Origin: Gossypium raimondii
Lineage: Eukaryota; Streptophyta; Magnoliopsida; Malvales; Malvaceae
Length of the DNA stretch: 64,000 nucleotides
Assembly (NCBI RefSeq): GCF_025698545.1
Contig: NC_068566.1
Location: 47,657,192-47,721,191, forward strand
Reading direction: 5' to 3'
Numbering within the stretch: position 1 is the stretch's first letter; the number at the start of each line of letters is the position of its first letter. The notes under the pieces are model-generated. The model was not told the DNA's origin, did not search any database, and worked only from the letters and a program-made list of their open reading frames with translations. The position numbers and the translations under genes were made by a program. Positions 12,472 to 22,250 of this stretch are shown in pieces.

Positions 12472-13893
12472 TATGTATTTTGTTGATTAATTTGATGAAT
12501 GAATGCAATCATTTATTTTGTGTGCTTTCGAGATGCCACAAATAATGGCACAAACGAAGCTTGTAATTCACCTAAGAAATGAAATTAGAAGTTTTCTATT
12601 ATATCTCTATATTAATTGACGCATTTTATTATTCGTTTATATTATATATCTATATTTATTTAAGTATTTTTATATGTTTATATGAACTTTATAATTAGGA
12701 CCGCGACATCTGAAAATTTTTTTGTCTACTTTAATCATTGAACTTGAATTTTGTCAATATTTGATGAAGTAATTTGTGTTACTAGAATACGATCGGATCG
12801 AATGGATTGAGAACTGATTGATGTAACCGTTCGAACAAAAGCGTTGAATCGATTAACTTGGAAATTACTTGAAATTGGTAAAAATAAAAAAGTGGGACAA
12901 AAATTGATAATTGATAATTGATAATTGAACAAAGTGAACCAGTTTATTTTATTTTACTTTTATATTTTTATAAATTTTAATTATTTATTTAATTATTGTT
13001 GATCCGATAATTGAACCAATTGAACTAGTTGAATTAAGAAATGGTGGTTTGACCTCTTTGACCACCATCCAATTATTAAAATATTGAATGTGAAACTCTA
13101 AAATTATACCACATCCTCAATTAAAATTTATATAAATGCCAAAGTAGACAAAAAGTTGTCAAGCTTAGGGACCAAAATCATATTATCCCTTTTATATATA
13201 AAAAAATACATGCTTATAATAGAATTTTAAGACACCAAATATTCACTATTCCATCTTTATTATTTCAACCAAGTAATATTTTATTTTATATTAATTCTTA
13301 ATAAATATATTGCACAATTATTTTCACCCACTTTCAGAGTATGCCTATGACATATATATGTAGAAGAGAGATCCAATATCTCTATCATATCAATCGTATA
13401 AAAGATTACAAAAGGTGTAAAATCATTTTAGTTTTATACTGATGTTAATGTATCATTCCTCGTAAATGTAACCGGATATCACATGATATGATATTAATTA
13501 AAGTATTTAATGATAATCTTAAAAAGAAAAATGTTGCATTTAAAGTATTTACTTATACGAAATCCCAAAAATAATAATGCATTAATTATAATTCTTTTAT
13601 TATATATTTTTAACAATTATATTATTCATATTACTGAAAATGGAGACCAACCTGATATACAGATAGATTGCTTGCCAAATTAGCCTTAAAATATGAAATT
13701 GCTCATAGCCAATCTTTTAACTGACCAATCTTTAAAAAAACAATACAAGAATCCCAACAGAAAGCTACAACATGATACGTTACTTATATCCCTTGCTATA
13801 TGAAAATTTCCATTCATATAAATTCTCAACATCACCACATCCATTTTCATTTCAACACACACATACACACATACATATATATAAACACCAAAT
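12472..13893. other. Intergenic, upstream region of the inhibitor gene
   Basis: AT-rich, no gene seen. The TATATATAAA run at 13876-13885 lies only about 10 bases before the start codon at 13894, too close to act as that gene's TATA box. I could not place the true promoter. Confidence 0.4.
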
Positions 13894-14430
13894 ATGAAGA
13901 AATCCCACCTTTTTTCTCTTGTTTTCTTCTACCTTCTGCTTGTTTCAGTGAGCAGTGATGTTATCCATGATTCTTGTGACAAAGCTGCGAAGGGTGATCC
14001 CAATATCAAGTTTGACTTTTGTGTATCAAGTTTTGAAGGGAACCCCAAAGCTAAAACTGCTACTGGGGTTGCGGATTTGGTTAAAGTAGCCATAGAAACG
14101 GCCATGGCTAATGCGACGAGCATTGGTTCAATAATATCTAAGCTTTTGGATAACAAAACCCTTGATACATATGCAAGGCATTGCTTAGAAGATTGCTCTG
14201 AGCTTTATTCAGGTGCAGGGTCTAGTATACAAAGTGGTGGGAAAGCTTTTGAAGGTAAAGATTATGGAACTGCTAATGCAGAAATAAGTTCAGCCATGGA
14301 TGCACCGGATACTTGTGAAGAACAGTTTAAAGAGAAGAAAGGGTATGTGTCACCATTGACAAAGGAAAACAACAATTTCTTTCAGCTACTTGCAATCATA
14401 CTTTCATTCATGAATCTGGTACCAAAATGA
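13894..14430 (+). CDS. Invertase/pectin methylesterase inhibitor family protein
   Basis: Secreted four-helix inhibitor of cell-wall or vacuolar invertase, or of pectin methylesterase; the family cannot be split by function from sequence alone. The single exon encodes 178 residues with a signal peptide (about 1-21, hydrophobic LFSLVFFYLLLVSVS). The conserved cysteines are seen: C28 and C43 in the N-terminal hairpin, C97, C101 and C141 in the helical bundle. Possible N-glycosylation sites are NAT at 73 and NKT at 87. The DVIHDSCDKAAKGDPNIKFDFC region is closest in style to the putative invertase inhibitors. The C-terminus ends in a hydrophobic stretch (about 161-176), which is unusual. The location between UPF1 and nMAT2 matches a PMEI cluster in the corresponding Arabidopsis region, from memory. 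Confidence 0.9.
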   Translation: MKKSHLFSLVFFYLLLVSVSSDVIHDSCDKAAKGDPNIKFDFCVSSFEGNPKAKTATGVADLVKVAIETAMANATSIGSIISKLLDNKTLDTYARHCLEDCSELYSGAGSSIQSGGKAFEGKDYGTANAEISSAMDAPDTCEEQFKEKKGYVSPLTKENNNFFQLLAIILSFMNLVPK

Positions 14431-14874
14431 TGAACAATATACTAATATGATCATCATATACTTAATGTCATATCAATAATTTAGTACAACTTGCCATATT
14501 TGTTCTTGTATTTCCCTTTTGGGTATTTTCTTTTAATGAAAGAAAAAGGGTTTATATATTGTTTTTCTTCTTCTTTCTTGAGTTTCTTAACTCTTAAGTT
14601 GAAGATGCTTTTTAGGTGAATCTACTTAAGAGGTCCCTCTATTATTGAGACTTGATCAAATTAGAACAAGGGCAAGGGCAAAGCCAGAAAATTGGGCCGA
14701 AGGGGGGAGAGTTTGCAATTTTACCATTATACTAACTTGAAATTCATAAACTTCAAAGGGGCTAAAAGGCATATTTACCATTTTTTGGAAGGGCTACGCC
14801 CTTGAATAAGGCCAAATCAGAACAATCTGCAATTGAAAAAAATAAATAAATTTCAAGTTATATTTATATAGTAA
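14431..14874. other. 3' flank with dispersed repeat
   Basis: After the stop the sequence has likely polyadenylation signals (AATGAAAG near 14535). From about 14685 to 14815 lies GGCAAAGCCAGAAAATTGGG with GGGGGGAGAG, a dispersed AT-rich repeat whose diverged relatives appear near 9070, 37760 and, inverted, 45897-46025. Confidence 0.4.
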
Positions 14875-15914
14875 AGCTCCGTTTGTTTCATTGAAAATGG
14901 CTTCCAGAAAATGATTTCTGAAAAATGACTTACTTTTCTGGAAAAGCTAATATTTTCTGGTGTTTGGATGAATCTGTGTAAAATATTTTCTTTTGTTTGA
15001 CAGGTTCTTTAAAAATATTTCATAAAAGTCATTTTCAATTAAACTAACATACATTTAAGAATTTTTTTTATTTTTTCATTGTTTAATTGAGTTTATTTTA
15101 TATCTATAATTTTATATTTTACATTGTTTTTACATAAATTAAAAATATTTTGTTAAATTTAGGCTCATTGCAATGATTATTTTTAGTTACATGACTACCA
15201 ACTGAGTATTTTTATTTAAAATGTGACTTTAACAAAATTGACAAAAAAATCAACAATGTCAACAGTTAGACTTGATTTTCAAATCTGGAAAGTAGAATGA
15301 CTAAATTTTTGAAAATAAAAGTACAAAAACTAAATTGCAAAATTGTGAAGAGTATATAGACTTATGACATATTTTAACATTTATACTACAAAATATTAAT
15401 TATTAATATATTTATAATTGTAATAAATATTTAGTATTAAAATATTAATATTGATATTTTCAATAATATGTGAAGAATATTATTTAAAATTATTATTTTA
15501 AAATTTACTATTAAAATAAAATTTAAATATTAAATAATTTATTAAAAACAATAAATTATATTAATTATATTAATAATTTATTATATGACTAAATATAAAT
15601 AATTAAATACATATGTTTAATAATATTAAAAATATAATATTTTATATTAATATTTTAAATATTTTTAAAAAATAAAATAAAATTTATTATCAATATAATA
15701 ATATTAAACTTGATTTAAGTTAATTTTTATATAAAAGTAAAATTATCTATTGAGGAGCTTTTTTCCGGAAAATGACTTACTCAAGAGGGTCAGTCATTTT
15801 ACAAGTAAAAAAGACTTATTTTCCGTTGACCAAGCTGTTTTCTGTGAAACAAACACAGGAAAATGCAAAAAATATTTTTCGTAAAACCTTTTACATGTAA
15901 ACAAACGGACCCTA
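14875..15914. mobile_element. DNA-transposon derivative with GTCCGTTTGTTT ends
   Basis: The left end AGCTCCGTTTGTTTCATTGA and the right end (reverse complement) AGGGTCCGTTTGTTTACATG form an imperfect terminal inverted repeat. It continues into paired GGAAAATGACTTAC and AAAATATTTTC motifs on both arms. The roughly 1-kb interior is AT-rich and non-coding. I found no convincing target duplication, so the superfamily (hAT-like is likely) is not fixed. Confidence 0.6.
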
Positions 15915-16344
15915 AATGTTAAATCTACTACAATTTGAACTTATTTTATTCTTTTTAATAGTACAAAGACTAAATTGATCCATTTAATAATAGACTAATT
16001 TGATCTAATTCCTATAATACAGGGACCTCCTAAGTACTTTAACCATGCTTTTTATAACTAGATTGATAACTCTATGTTGCTATGATACTCAAACTTGAAT
16101 TCGAGTAATGGATATGTTCAAAAGACACCAATAGTTGCATGCATGCAACTTGCATGTATTGTGTTACCAACAAAGAAAAAGTGATCAATATTCAAATCAT
16201 ATGCATCTTTGGAGAAGATAAACTTGTCAAAAGATCCACCATTTCAATCTATTTGATAAGCATGTGTATATATGAATAAAACCAATACAAATTCCACTAA
16301 CAAAGGAACTCAAAAAAGTATTTTTAATCACTGGTTATAAAATC
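15915..16344. other. Intergenic, 3' flank of the maturase gene
   Basis: AT-rich; no gene seen. It probably includes the 3' untranslated region of the minus-strand maturase gene. Confidence 0.4.
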
Positions 16345-18522
16345 TTACATTTGTGAAGCATGAAGCCTTTCTTCGGATTCCTCTTGTTCCTTGTTCTTCG
16401 GATCATCGTTCTCACGATTTGAGCTCGACAACAAACCAGCACTTTTTACTAGCGAAAGTTGATCCATCGCAATTGCATTTCTTTTGTAATTCCATACTAG
16501 CATCGATATGTAGTCCTGTGGTGAAACAAGTCCCTGCTCTTGAATGCAACCTTTTTGCTCTTCCAGAGTTTTTGGATCGTCGAGCCTTATATATTCAATT
16601 AATGCCTTCTCATGATCAGGCCTCCAATTGCTAGGGAAAGGCGTATAATCAGTCTCGGGAATCAGAGACATCCTTGTATACTGAAGGCCATCAATTGACT
16701 CAGCAAGCCCCATTCTCAGTAGATTCTGGTACTCGGGTGACTGTCCTTTCCTCTCCTTCAAAGGACGACTCAGATTTCTTGCACCAATTTTATAAACCTT
16801 TGCTCGTGAACGAAGCTTGTACTTTGCAGCATAGAGCTTTGCTAGGGAACCCCTAATGATATAGGAACAAAAATTAACAACTTTTTTCCGGTTGTCGGCA
16901 TATCTATACCACTCCACCATTGTTGACAAGAACTTGTTCATTTGAGCATTGGTGTGAGCTTGAGTTGCATGGAACATTCTAAAACATGGTTGTGGGTCCG
17001 GTTCCCTATCACCCTTAAGAAAGTTTAACTTCCTAAATTGCTTGATGCATTGTTTCAAGCTCGCCGTGACGGATAAAAGGGTCCCAACACCTTTCTCACT
17101 AATAATCTTACCACCAGTTGCTGTGTACCGAAGAGTTGGATATACCACTCTCCGACAAAGTACATGGTCGAGAAACATAATACCTTTGGTTATGTGTTCG
17201 ATCGGGAGGCTCTCATTATCAAGCTTGATCATATATTTCTGATCACAAAACTCGATTAACTGTTTTCTCAGCGTTGCTGCATCTGCTCTTGGTCCACGGA
17301 TACCAATCAAAATATGACCTCCATACCGTACATAATCCATTTTCCGTGTCTTATCCGGTCCACTTGTTGGTACAAATTCTGGCCAAGATGTATTCCCTTG
17401 TTCTGCTTCTCCTTCAGGACTATTCCATATAACATCACTCTTTGATGGACGATAAAAATCCTTAATCTTACCTTCCATCCACCGGTCCAATTCATCAAGA
17501 CATATATTAGCCAATAGTGGACTAAGAATTCCACAATGCCCCCATGAAGGAAGTTTCTCTGCCTCCTCGGGTGCAAAACCAAAAAATGTCTCCAACCAAT
17601 AAGGATCGGGCTTCGGTTCATCCTCAGCCAACACTTTCTTCTTCTGATACTTCCTCTTTGTCTTTTTCTTCTTTTCCGTCCCATCAACCGGACTCGTTAT
17701 TACCGGTGTAACTAATGCAAGCTTGATTAAATCAATAACCTTCTTATCCCTCACATCCCTCATCAAAGCACTTATCACCAACCCCACTTTCAATCCATCT
17801 AAAATCGGACTTAAATCGCCTTTTATATACCATAAATAACCGGCGAAATTTCTCCTAATCACCCTCAAGACAGTATGAGCATTCCTCCCAGGCCTAAACG
17901 CAAATGACTTCTGAGAGAAGCGAGCCTCATATATCGGCTCTAAAATCATAAGCAAAACCTCCTGCACTAACTTATCTTGAAACGGAGCAGGTTGCGTAGT
18001 CGTTAAAATCGCCTTAATCTTCCTCTTCGATAAAGATTCGTAATCCGTCTTATCTTTAGGTGATTTTATAAAGAACTCTAACCTAGCACCCCACTTAAAC
18101 CTATTATCAAGAACAGCATTTCTCAAAGCTAACAAATCTTCCAACGCGGACCTAGTGATTGAACTACGAGGCACATACGATCCTATTTCATCGGCACAAA
18201 CTTTCTGATAAGCCAACACCCATAATTCGAATCTACGAAGGTACGAGCTCAAATTGGAAACCAACCTATCAGGTTCTCTAAAATTCTCAATCCACATTTG
18301 GGAACAAACCGATACACCATCTTCTTTCATTAGGTTCATCGGGTCATCGGGATCCGGCACACGCCGGTGCACCGGAGTAAACGAAAACAATCGACACAAA
18401 GCAAACCCATTTGTTCCACGGGCAAAGGGATTCAATTTGGAGAAAAGTTGGGTGGTTCGGGTAGGGATAATACTGGGACTTTTTAGAACTTGAAAGGTGA
18501 AAACTGTGATTCTTCGATGCAT
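16345..18522 (-). CDS. nMAT2: Nuclear-encoded group II intron maturase (nMAT2 type)
   Basis: Splicing factor for mitochondrial group II introns, encoded in the nucleus and imported. The gene is one uninterrupted 725-residue frame, as in its family. Residues 1-50 are Arg/Ser-rich with few acids, as expected for a mitochondrial presequence. Reverse-transcriptase-derived blocks follow: FAFRPGRNAHTVLR (207-220), KGDLSPILDGLK (234-245) and GILSPLLANICLDELD (331-346). The catalytic YADD position reads YGGH (400-403), so reverse transcription must be lost. A maturase X-like region with RYADNRKKVVNFCSYIIRGS lies at about 540-560. A Lys-rich insert occupies 284-297. I see no HNH endonuclease domain. 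VPDPDDPMNLMKEDGVSVCS at 55-74 is typical of nMAT2; nMAT1 is the main alternative. Confidence 0.9.
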   Translation of the reverse strand: MHRRITVFTFQVLKSPSIIPTRTTQLFSKLNPFARGTNGFALCRLFSFTPVHRRVPDPDDPMNLMKEDGVSVCSQMWIENFREPDRLVSNLSSYLRRFELWVLAYQKVCADEIGSYVPRSSITRSALEDLLALRNAVLDNRFKWGARLEFFIKSPKDKTDYESLSKRKIKAILTTTQPAPFQDKLVQEVLLMILEPIYEARFSQKSFAFRPGRNAHTVLRVIRRNFAGYLWYIKGDLSPILDGLKVGLVISALMRDVRDKKVIDLIKLALVTPVITSPVDGTEKKKKTKRKYQKKKVLAEDEPKPDPYWLETFFGFAPEEAEKLPSWGHCGILSPLLANICLDELDRWMEGKIKDFYRPSKSDVIWNSPEGEAEQGNTSWPEFVPTSGPDKTRKMDYVRYGGHILIGIRGPRADAATLRKQLIEFCDQKYMIKLDNESLPIEHITKGIMFLDHVLCRRVVYPTLRYTATGGKIISEKGVGTLLSVTASLKQCIKQFRKLNFLKGDREPDPQPCFRMFHATQAHTNAQMNKFLSTMVEWYRYADNRKKVVNFCSYIIRGSLAKLYAAKYKLRSRAKVYKIGARNLSRPLKERKGQSPEYQNLLRMGLAESIDGLQYTRMSLIPETDYTPFPSNWRPDHEKALIEYIRLDDPKTLEEQKGCIQEQGLVSPQDYISMLVWNYKRNAIAMDQLSLVKSAGLLSSSNRENDDPKNKEQEESEERLHASQM

Positions 18523-20062
18523 TTGGGGATTATGAACTAAACTACTACAAATTCATGCCATTTCTTGGATTTAATAACTAAATAACTATTAACCCTAAAT
18601 TCGAAGGTACAAATCGAAATGAAAAATGAAACTGATATTACAAAAAGAAAATTCCTTACTTGAAATAATTGAAGAACCCTAAAACAAACCCCCCCCTTTT
18701 TTCCCTCTCCTGGCAGCTAAAGGCGCTTTGAAATTGAGTAAACCCTTGCTAAACCTTGGCTGGCTTTTCTTTGGATATTTCCTTACCGATAGTGCCCCTC
18801 GCTTTTTTCTGTAATTACATTTGTCTACCCCTTGGGCCTTGCTTGAAACAAAGGTTAAATTATATAAAAGGTCCTTGTATTTGTGTATCTTTCAGATTCA
18901 ATCTTTTTACTATTCCAAACATATATTTTCAATTTTACAAGCCAACTTTTTTGGGTTAATTTTATTAAATAATTTGATATGATTTGTTTTCAACGTGTAA
19001 TGATATGATACATCCACCTCGATTTATTTATAATTAAATAATTTTATTTAAATTTGATCTATTTATTTTATAATATTATGTCTAAATCAATAACACCATT
19101 AATTGTTACCATTAAATATGCCATAAAATTTTTATTATTATTTGGTCACATAAGTAGAATTTCGTGAAAATTTAATCAATTATAGTTAACTAATAATAAA
19201 CTTGTATATTAATATTTAAAATAAATTATCATTTTAACAGTAACAATTAAAGATATTATCAATTTAGATCTATTAATTAATAATAATATTATAAAATAAA
19301 GCACTCAAATTAGGTCAAACAAAAGCATATTAAAACCAATCTCATTTATGATCCATCTTCAATGGATCAACTTGGCACCACTAAGGTATTAATTAATATT
19401 AATATTTTTCCTCTTAATTAATTAAAACAAATCGATTCAAGACTTTGGGTTAAATTGCATTTTATCTCTTCTATTAAAAAAGGGTAAATTAACCTCTGCA
19501 TCGCATGTTAGATTAAAGAGTAATCTTGTTATTCCTATTAAAAATTCATCAAATTCTAATATTTAAAATTGACGAATCGACAAAATATCTAAACAATTAC
19601 ATGCGGTTGTAACACATGTACATTATACTAATGCACAAAGACCGATTTTTATAATAAAATTAGTGTGATTTTGACAAAATGATCGGTTTGCTAATTAATT
19701 TAATATACATAAACTAATTTATTCATTTTGGTACTAAAGAATGTAAAATACAATCTAACTTAGAGACAGTGCTAGTGAGCTGATAGGTCCAACCCTAAAA
19801 TGTAAAATTTCAATTTTGACCTTTTATGATTTGAAATACATTTTAATTTTCGTAAAAATATATAATTTAATTTTAATTTATAATTTTTTAGCTTCAACCC
19901 GATCTTACATTTAGTAATATTTTTACCGGTTTTAAATAATTTGCTCAAAAATTAAATTAAATTTTTTTATTTTGATTAATATATCAATCGAATTTTGATT
20001 CACTGACTAATCCGGTCCGGTTCACATAAAATTGTTTAAAAAAAAAAAGAGAGAGAAAAGGA
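18523..20062. other. Divergent intergenic region, nMAT2 to MAMYB
   Basis: It holds the 5' flank of nMAT2 (with a C run at 18688-18695) and AT-rich DNA. From about 19450 to 19760 it contains a very degraded copy of the 369-bp Mutator-type MITE (phrases TTGCATTTTATCTCTTCTAT, AGATTAAAGAGTAATCTTGT, and inverted CAATCTAACTT). No gene seen. Confidence 0.45.
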
Positions 20063-20070
20063 TATAAATA
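20063..20070 (+). promoter_or_regulatory. TATA box of MAMYB
   Basis: TATAAATA lies 75 bases before the ATG at 20145, which would give a leader of about 45 bases if transcription starts some 30 bases downstream. Confidence 0.6.
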
Positions 20071-20144
20071 GAGAAAGTCAATAAACATTACCTTTCTATT
20101 CCATTTAACAATCGTCATCCCTTCATTTTCCCTGTGAAAAAATC

Positions 20145-21071
20145 ATGGAGTTTTTGGACGAAGACGCTAGACCCAGATTCCTCTTCCAATCAAAGCCTCA
20201 ATCTTCTTCTTCCTCCGAGCGACCCTCCCCACAAAAACCTTCAAAACCATTCCTTTTCATTTCCCTTTCAATCTCTTCCATTATCCTTTCCCTTTCCCTC
20301 TTCTCCATTGAATCCGAACCCTTCAAATCTCTCCTCTTTTGGCTCTCTTTCTCCCTTTTCCTCGGCCCATTCGCCCCCCCTTCCCTCACCGGCGGTGACA
20401 TCCGCGTCGGCGTTGGCCCCATCATCACTGATCCCATCAAACAAGACCCACAACCCGAGACTGAATCTAAGAAAAAATCATCTCAAAAACGTTCAAAGCC
20501 TGATAAAATCGATGAACCAATTGGAAATCATGGGGATTTAGCTGGAAACGGAAATGGGTTTTCAGATTCAAAGGTGAAAAGCAAAGAGTCGAAGAAAAAA
20601 GAAGATCTGGGGAGCAATTTCGATGGAGAAGGTAAGGAATGGAGTGAAACTGAAATTGAGATTTTGAAGAAACAAATGGTGAAAAACCCAGTGGGGAAAC
20701 CGGGTAGATGGGAAGCTATAGCTTCAGCATTTAAAGGGAAATACAAAACAGATAGTGTGATTAAAAAAGCAAAGGAATTAGGTGAGAAAAAAATAGATGA
20801 CAGTGATTCATATGCTCAGTTTTTGAAGAATAGGAAACCAGTTGATACGAGGATCAATGATGAAAATGAAGCAGTGATACAGGCTAATTGGAATTCAGGG
20901 GAAGATATTGCTTTACTCAATGCTTTGAAAACTTTTCCTAAAGATGTAACAATGAGATGGGAAAAGATTTCTGCTGCTGTACCTGGGAAATCAAAAGCTG
21001 CTTGTATGAAAAGAGTTGCTGAACTGAAAAAGGATTTTAGGAGCTCTAAAGCTAGTAATGGTGGGAATTAA
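20145..21071 (+). CDS. MAMYB: Transcription factor MAMYB (membrane-anchored MYB)
   Basis: Membrane-anchored MYB-like transcription factor; the Arabidopsis protein is linked to the endoplasmic reticulum and root-hair growth. Single exon, 308 residues, the usual length. Two hydrophobic segments at about 35-55 ([20 protein letters not shown]) and 59-77 anchor it. A Lys/Ser-rich linker (100-160) follows. Two SANT/MYB repeats come last: about 164-212 ([25 protein letters not shown]) and 247-297 ([39 protein letters not shown]). The second resembles the SANT of ZRF/DnaJC2 proteins. The ATG at 20145 was preferred because it opens the frame holding all domains; an overlapping 135-residue frame starting at 20134 is a shadow. 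Confidence 0.93.
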   Translation: MEFLDEDARPRFLFQSKPQSSSSSERPSPQKPSKPFLFISLSISSIILSLSLFSIESEPFKSLLFWLSFSLFLGPFAPPSLTGGDIRVGVGPIITDPIKQDPQPETESKKKSSQKRSKPDKIDEPIGNHGDLAGNGNGFSDSKVKSKESKKKEDLGSNFDGEGKEWSETEIEILKKQMVKNPVGKPGRWEAIASAFKGKYKTDSVIKKAKELGEKKIDDSDSYAQFLKNRKPVDTRINDENEAVIQANWNSGEDIALLNALKTFPKDVTMRWEKISAAVPGKSKAACMKRVAELKKDFRSSKASNGGN

Positions 21072-21640
21072 AATGGGGTTTTGGAGCTCTTTTTTTGAAG
21101 AATTTTTGGAGGTAAATTGAATATTTCTGCTAATTATATTCATGTTATTGAGAGAATTTATATTTCACTTGCATGTATTTTATATGGGATTTTAATTTCA
21201 TTGGTGAATGTGTTATTAGGCTTTAAGCTTTTCACTATTATATGAAAATTAATTTATGGCATTAGCTTTTGGTATTTGGAAATGTGTCAATTTGATTTCT
21301 GTTTTCAGTTCTATTGACATTGTGTTTTGATTATAGAGGTAAAAGCTCTCTAAAGATAAATTAGTCCTTAGTCTGAAAGAATAAATTGATCTATCAATTT
21401 CTGATTATTTTTGTTAGTCAATTAAAATGGAAGAAATTAAAAAATTATATTTAATTTGCAAAAGATAAAATATAATCTAATTATTATTTATATGCTATAC
21501 AAGATCATTAATGAATTGCCGAACTTTAGCTCACAAATAAAAGGATATGTGTTCAAAAGTGTTTAAGCATGTAGTATACTTTGATTTATTGGTTTGAGGG
21601 ATAACCCTCAAAAAGCTCTCAAACCCAACCACTGGTCTTC
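21072..21640. other. 3' flank of MAMYB
   Basis: Likely 3' untranslated region and AT-rich flank; no further gene seen. Confidence 0.4.
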
Positions 21641-22040
21641 TCTCGGTTCATTGGCTACTTGAAATCCCCAACCCTAAAACTATCAAAGCCCAACGACACC
21701 CCAAAACAAGTTATGGGAATATCACGGTGTTCAAGTTCGAGCAGATAAGATAACCGTAGTCAGATTCTGCCTTTTGTCCGATGAGCTCGGTGACTTGAAA
21801 CCTTAAACCTGAACACTACCAAAGCCCAGCGACACCTCAAAACAAGTTCCGGGAATGTCACAATCTTCAATTTGGGCAGATAAGATAATCGTAGCTGGAT
21901 TCTGCCTCATGTCCGATGAGCTTGGAACACTACCAAAGCCCAACAACACCCCAGAACAAGCTCCGGGAATGTCACGGGCTTCAAGTTCGGGCAGATAAGA
22001 TAACCGTAGCCAGATTCTGCCCCACGTACTGCGAGCTAGA
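21641..22040. repeat. Three tandem imperfect copies of a 114-136 bp unit
   Basis: The motif CAAAGCCCAAC-ACACC followed by AACAAG, GGGAAT-TCACGG, TTCAAGTTCGGGCAGATAAG and ATAACCGTAG-CAGATTCTGC occurs three times, anchored at 21684, 21820 and 21934. The third copy lacks a piece of about 22 bases between units, giving spacings of 136 and 114. The sequence is less AT-rich than its surroundings. Open frames across it (21803-22051, 21916-22218) do not resemble a known protein. Origin unknown. Confidence 0.75.
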
Positions 22041-22250
22041 GCTTTGTCCATATAAAGATTACTTTATAGAGATGATTGTAATTCTAGGAACTCAAACTAG
22101 GTTTTCTTCACATTTTTTTTGGTGTAATAAATGTTCAAAGACAATAATGGCACACATTATACAAAGAACAAACATGAATGAAGCTTGTCAAAACAGGAAA
22201 AGGTATAGCATCCTATGAACAAATTTTTACAGTGCTTTCAACATGATTTT

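Noticed and set aside
13876-13885. TATATATAAA as TATA box of the inhibitor gene
   Set aside because: It is only about 10 bases from the start codon, leaving no room for a transcription start about 30 bases downstream.
17307-17687. 126-residue minus-strand frame
   Set aside because: It lies wholly inside the nMAT2 coding sequence in another frame and its Arg/Trp-rich content is a shadow.
20134-20541. 135-residue frame overlapping the MAMYB start
   Set aside because: It is a low-complexity Ser/Pro shadow of the MAMYB N-terminal coding sequence; the 20145 frame holds all domains.
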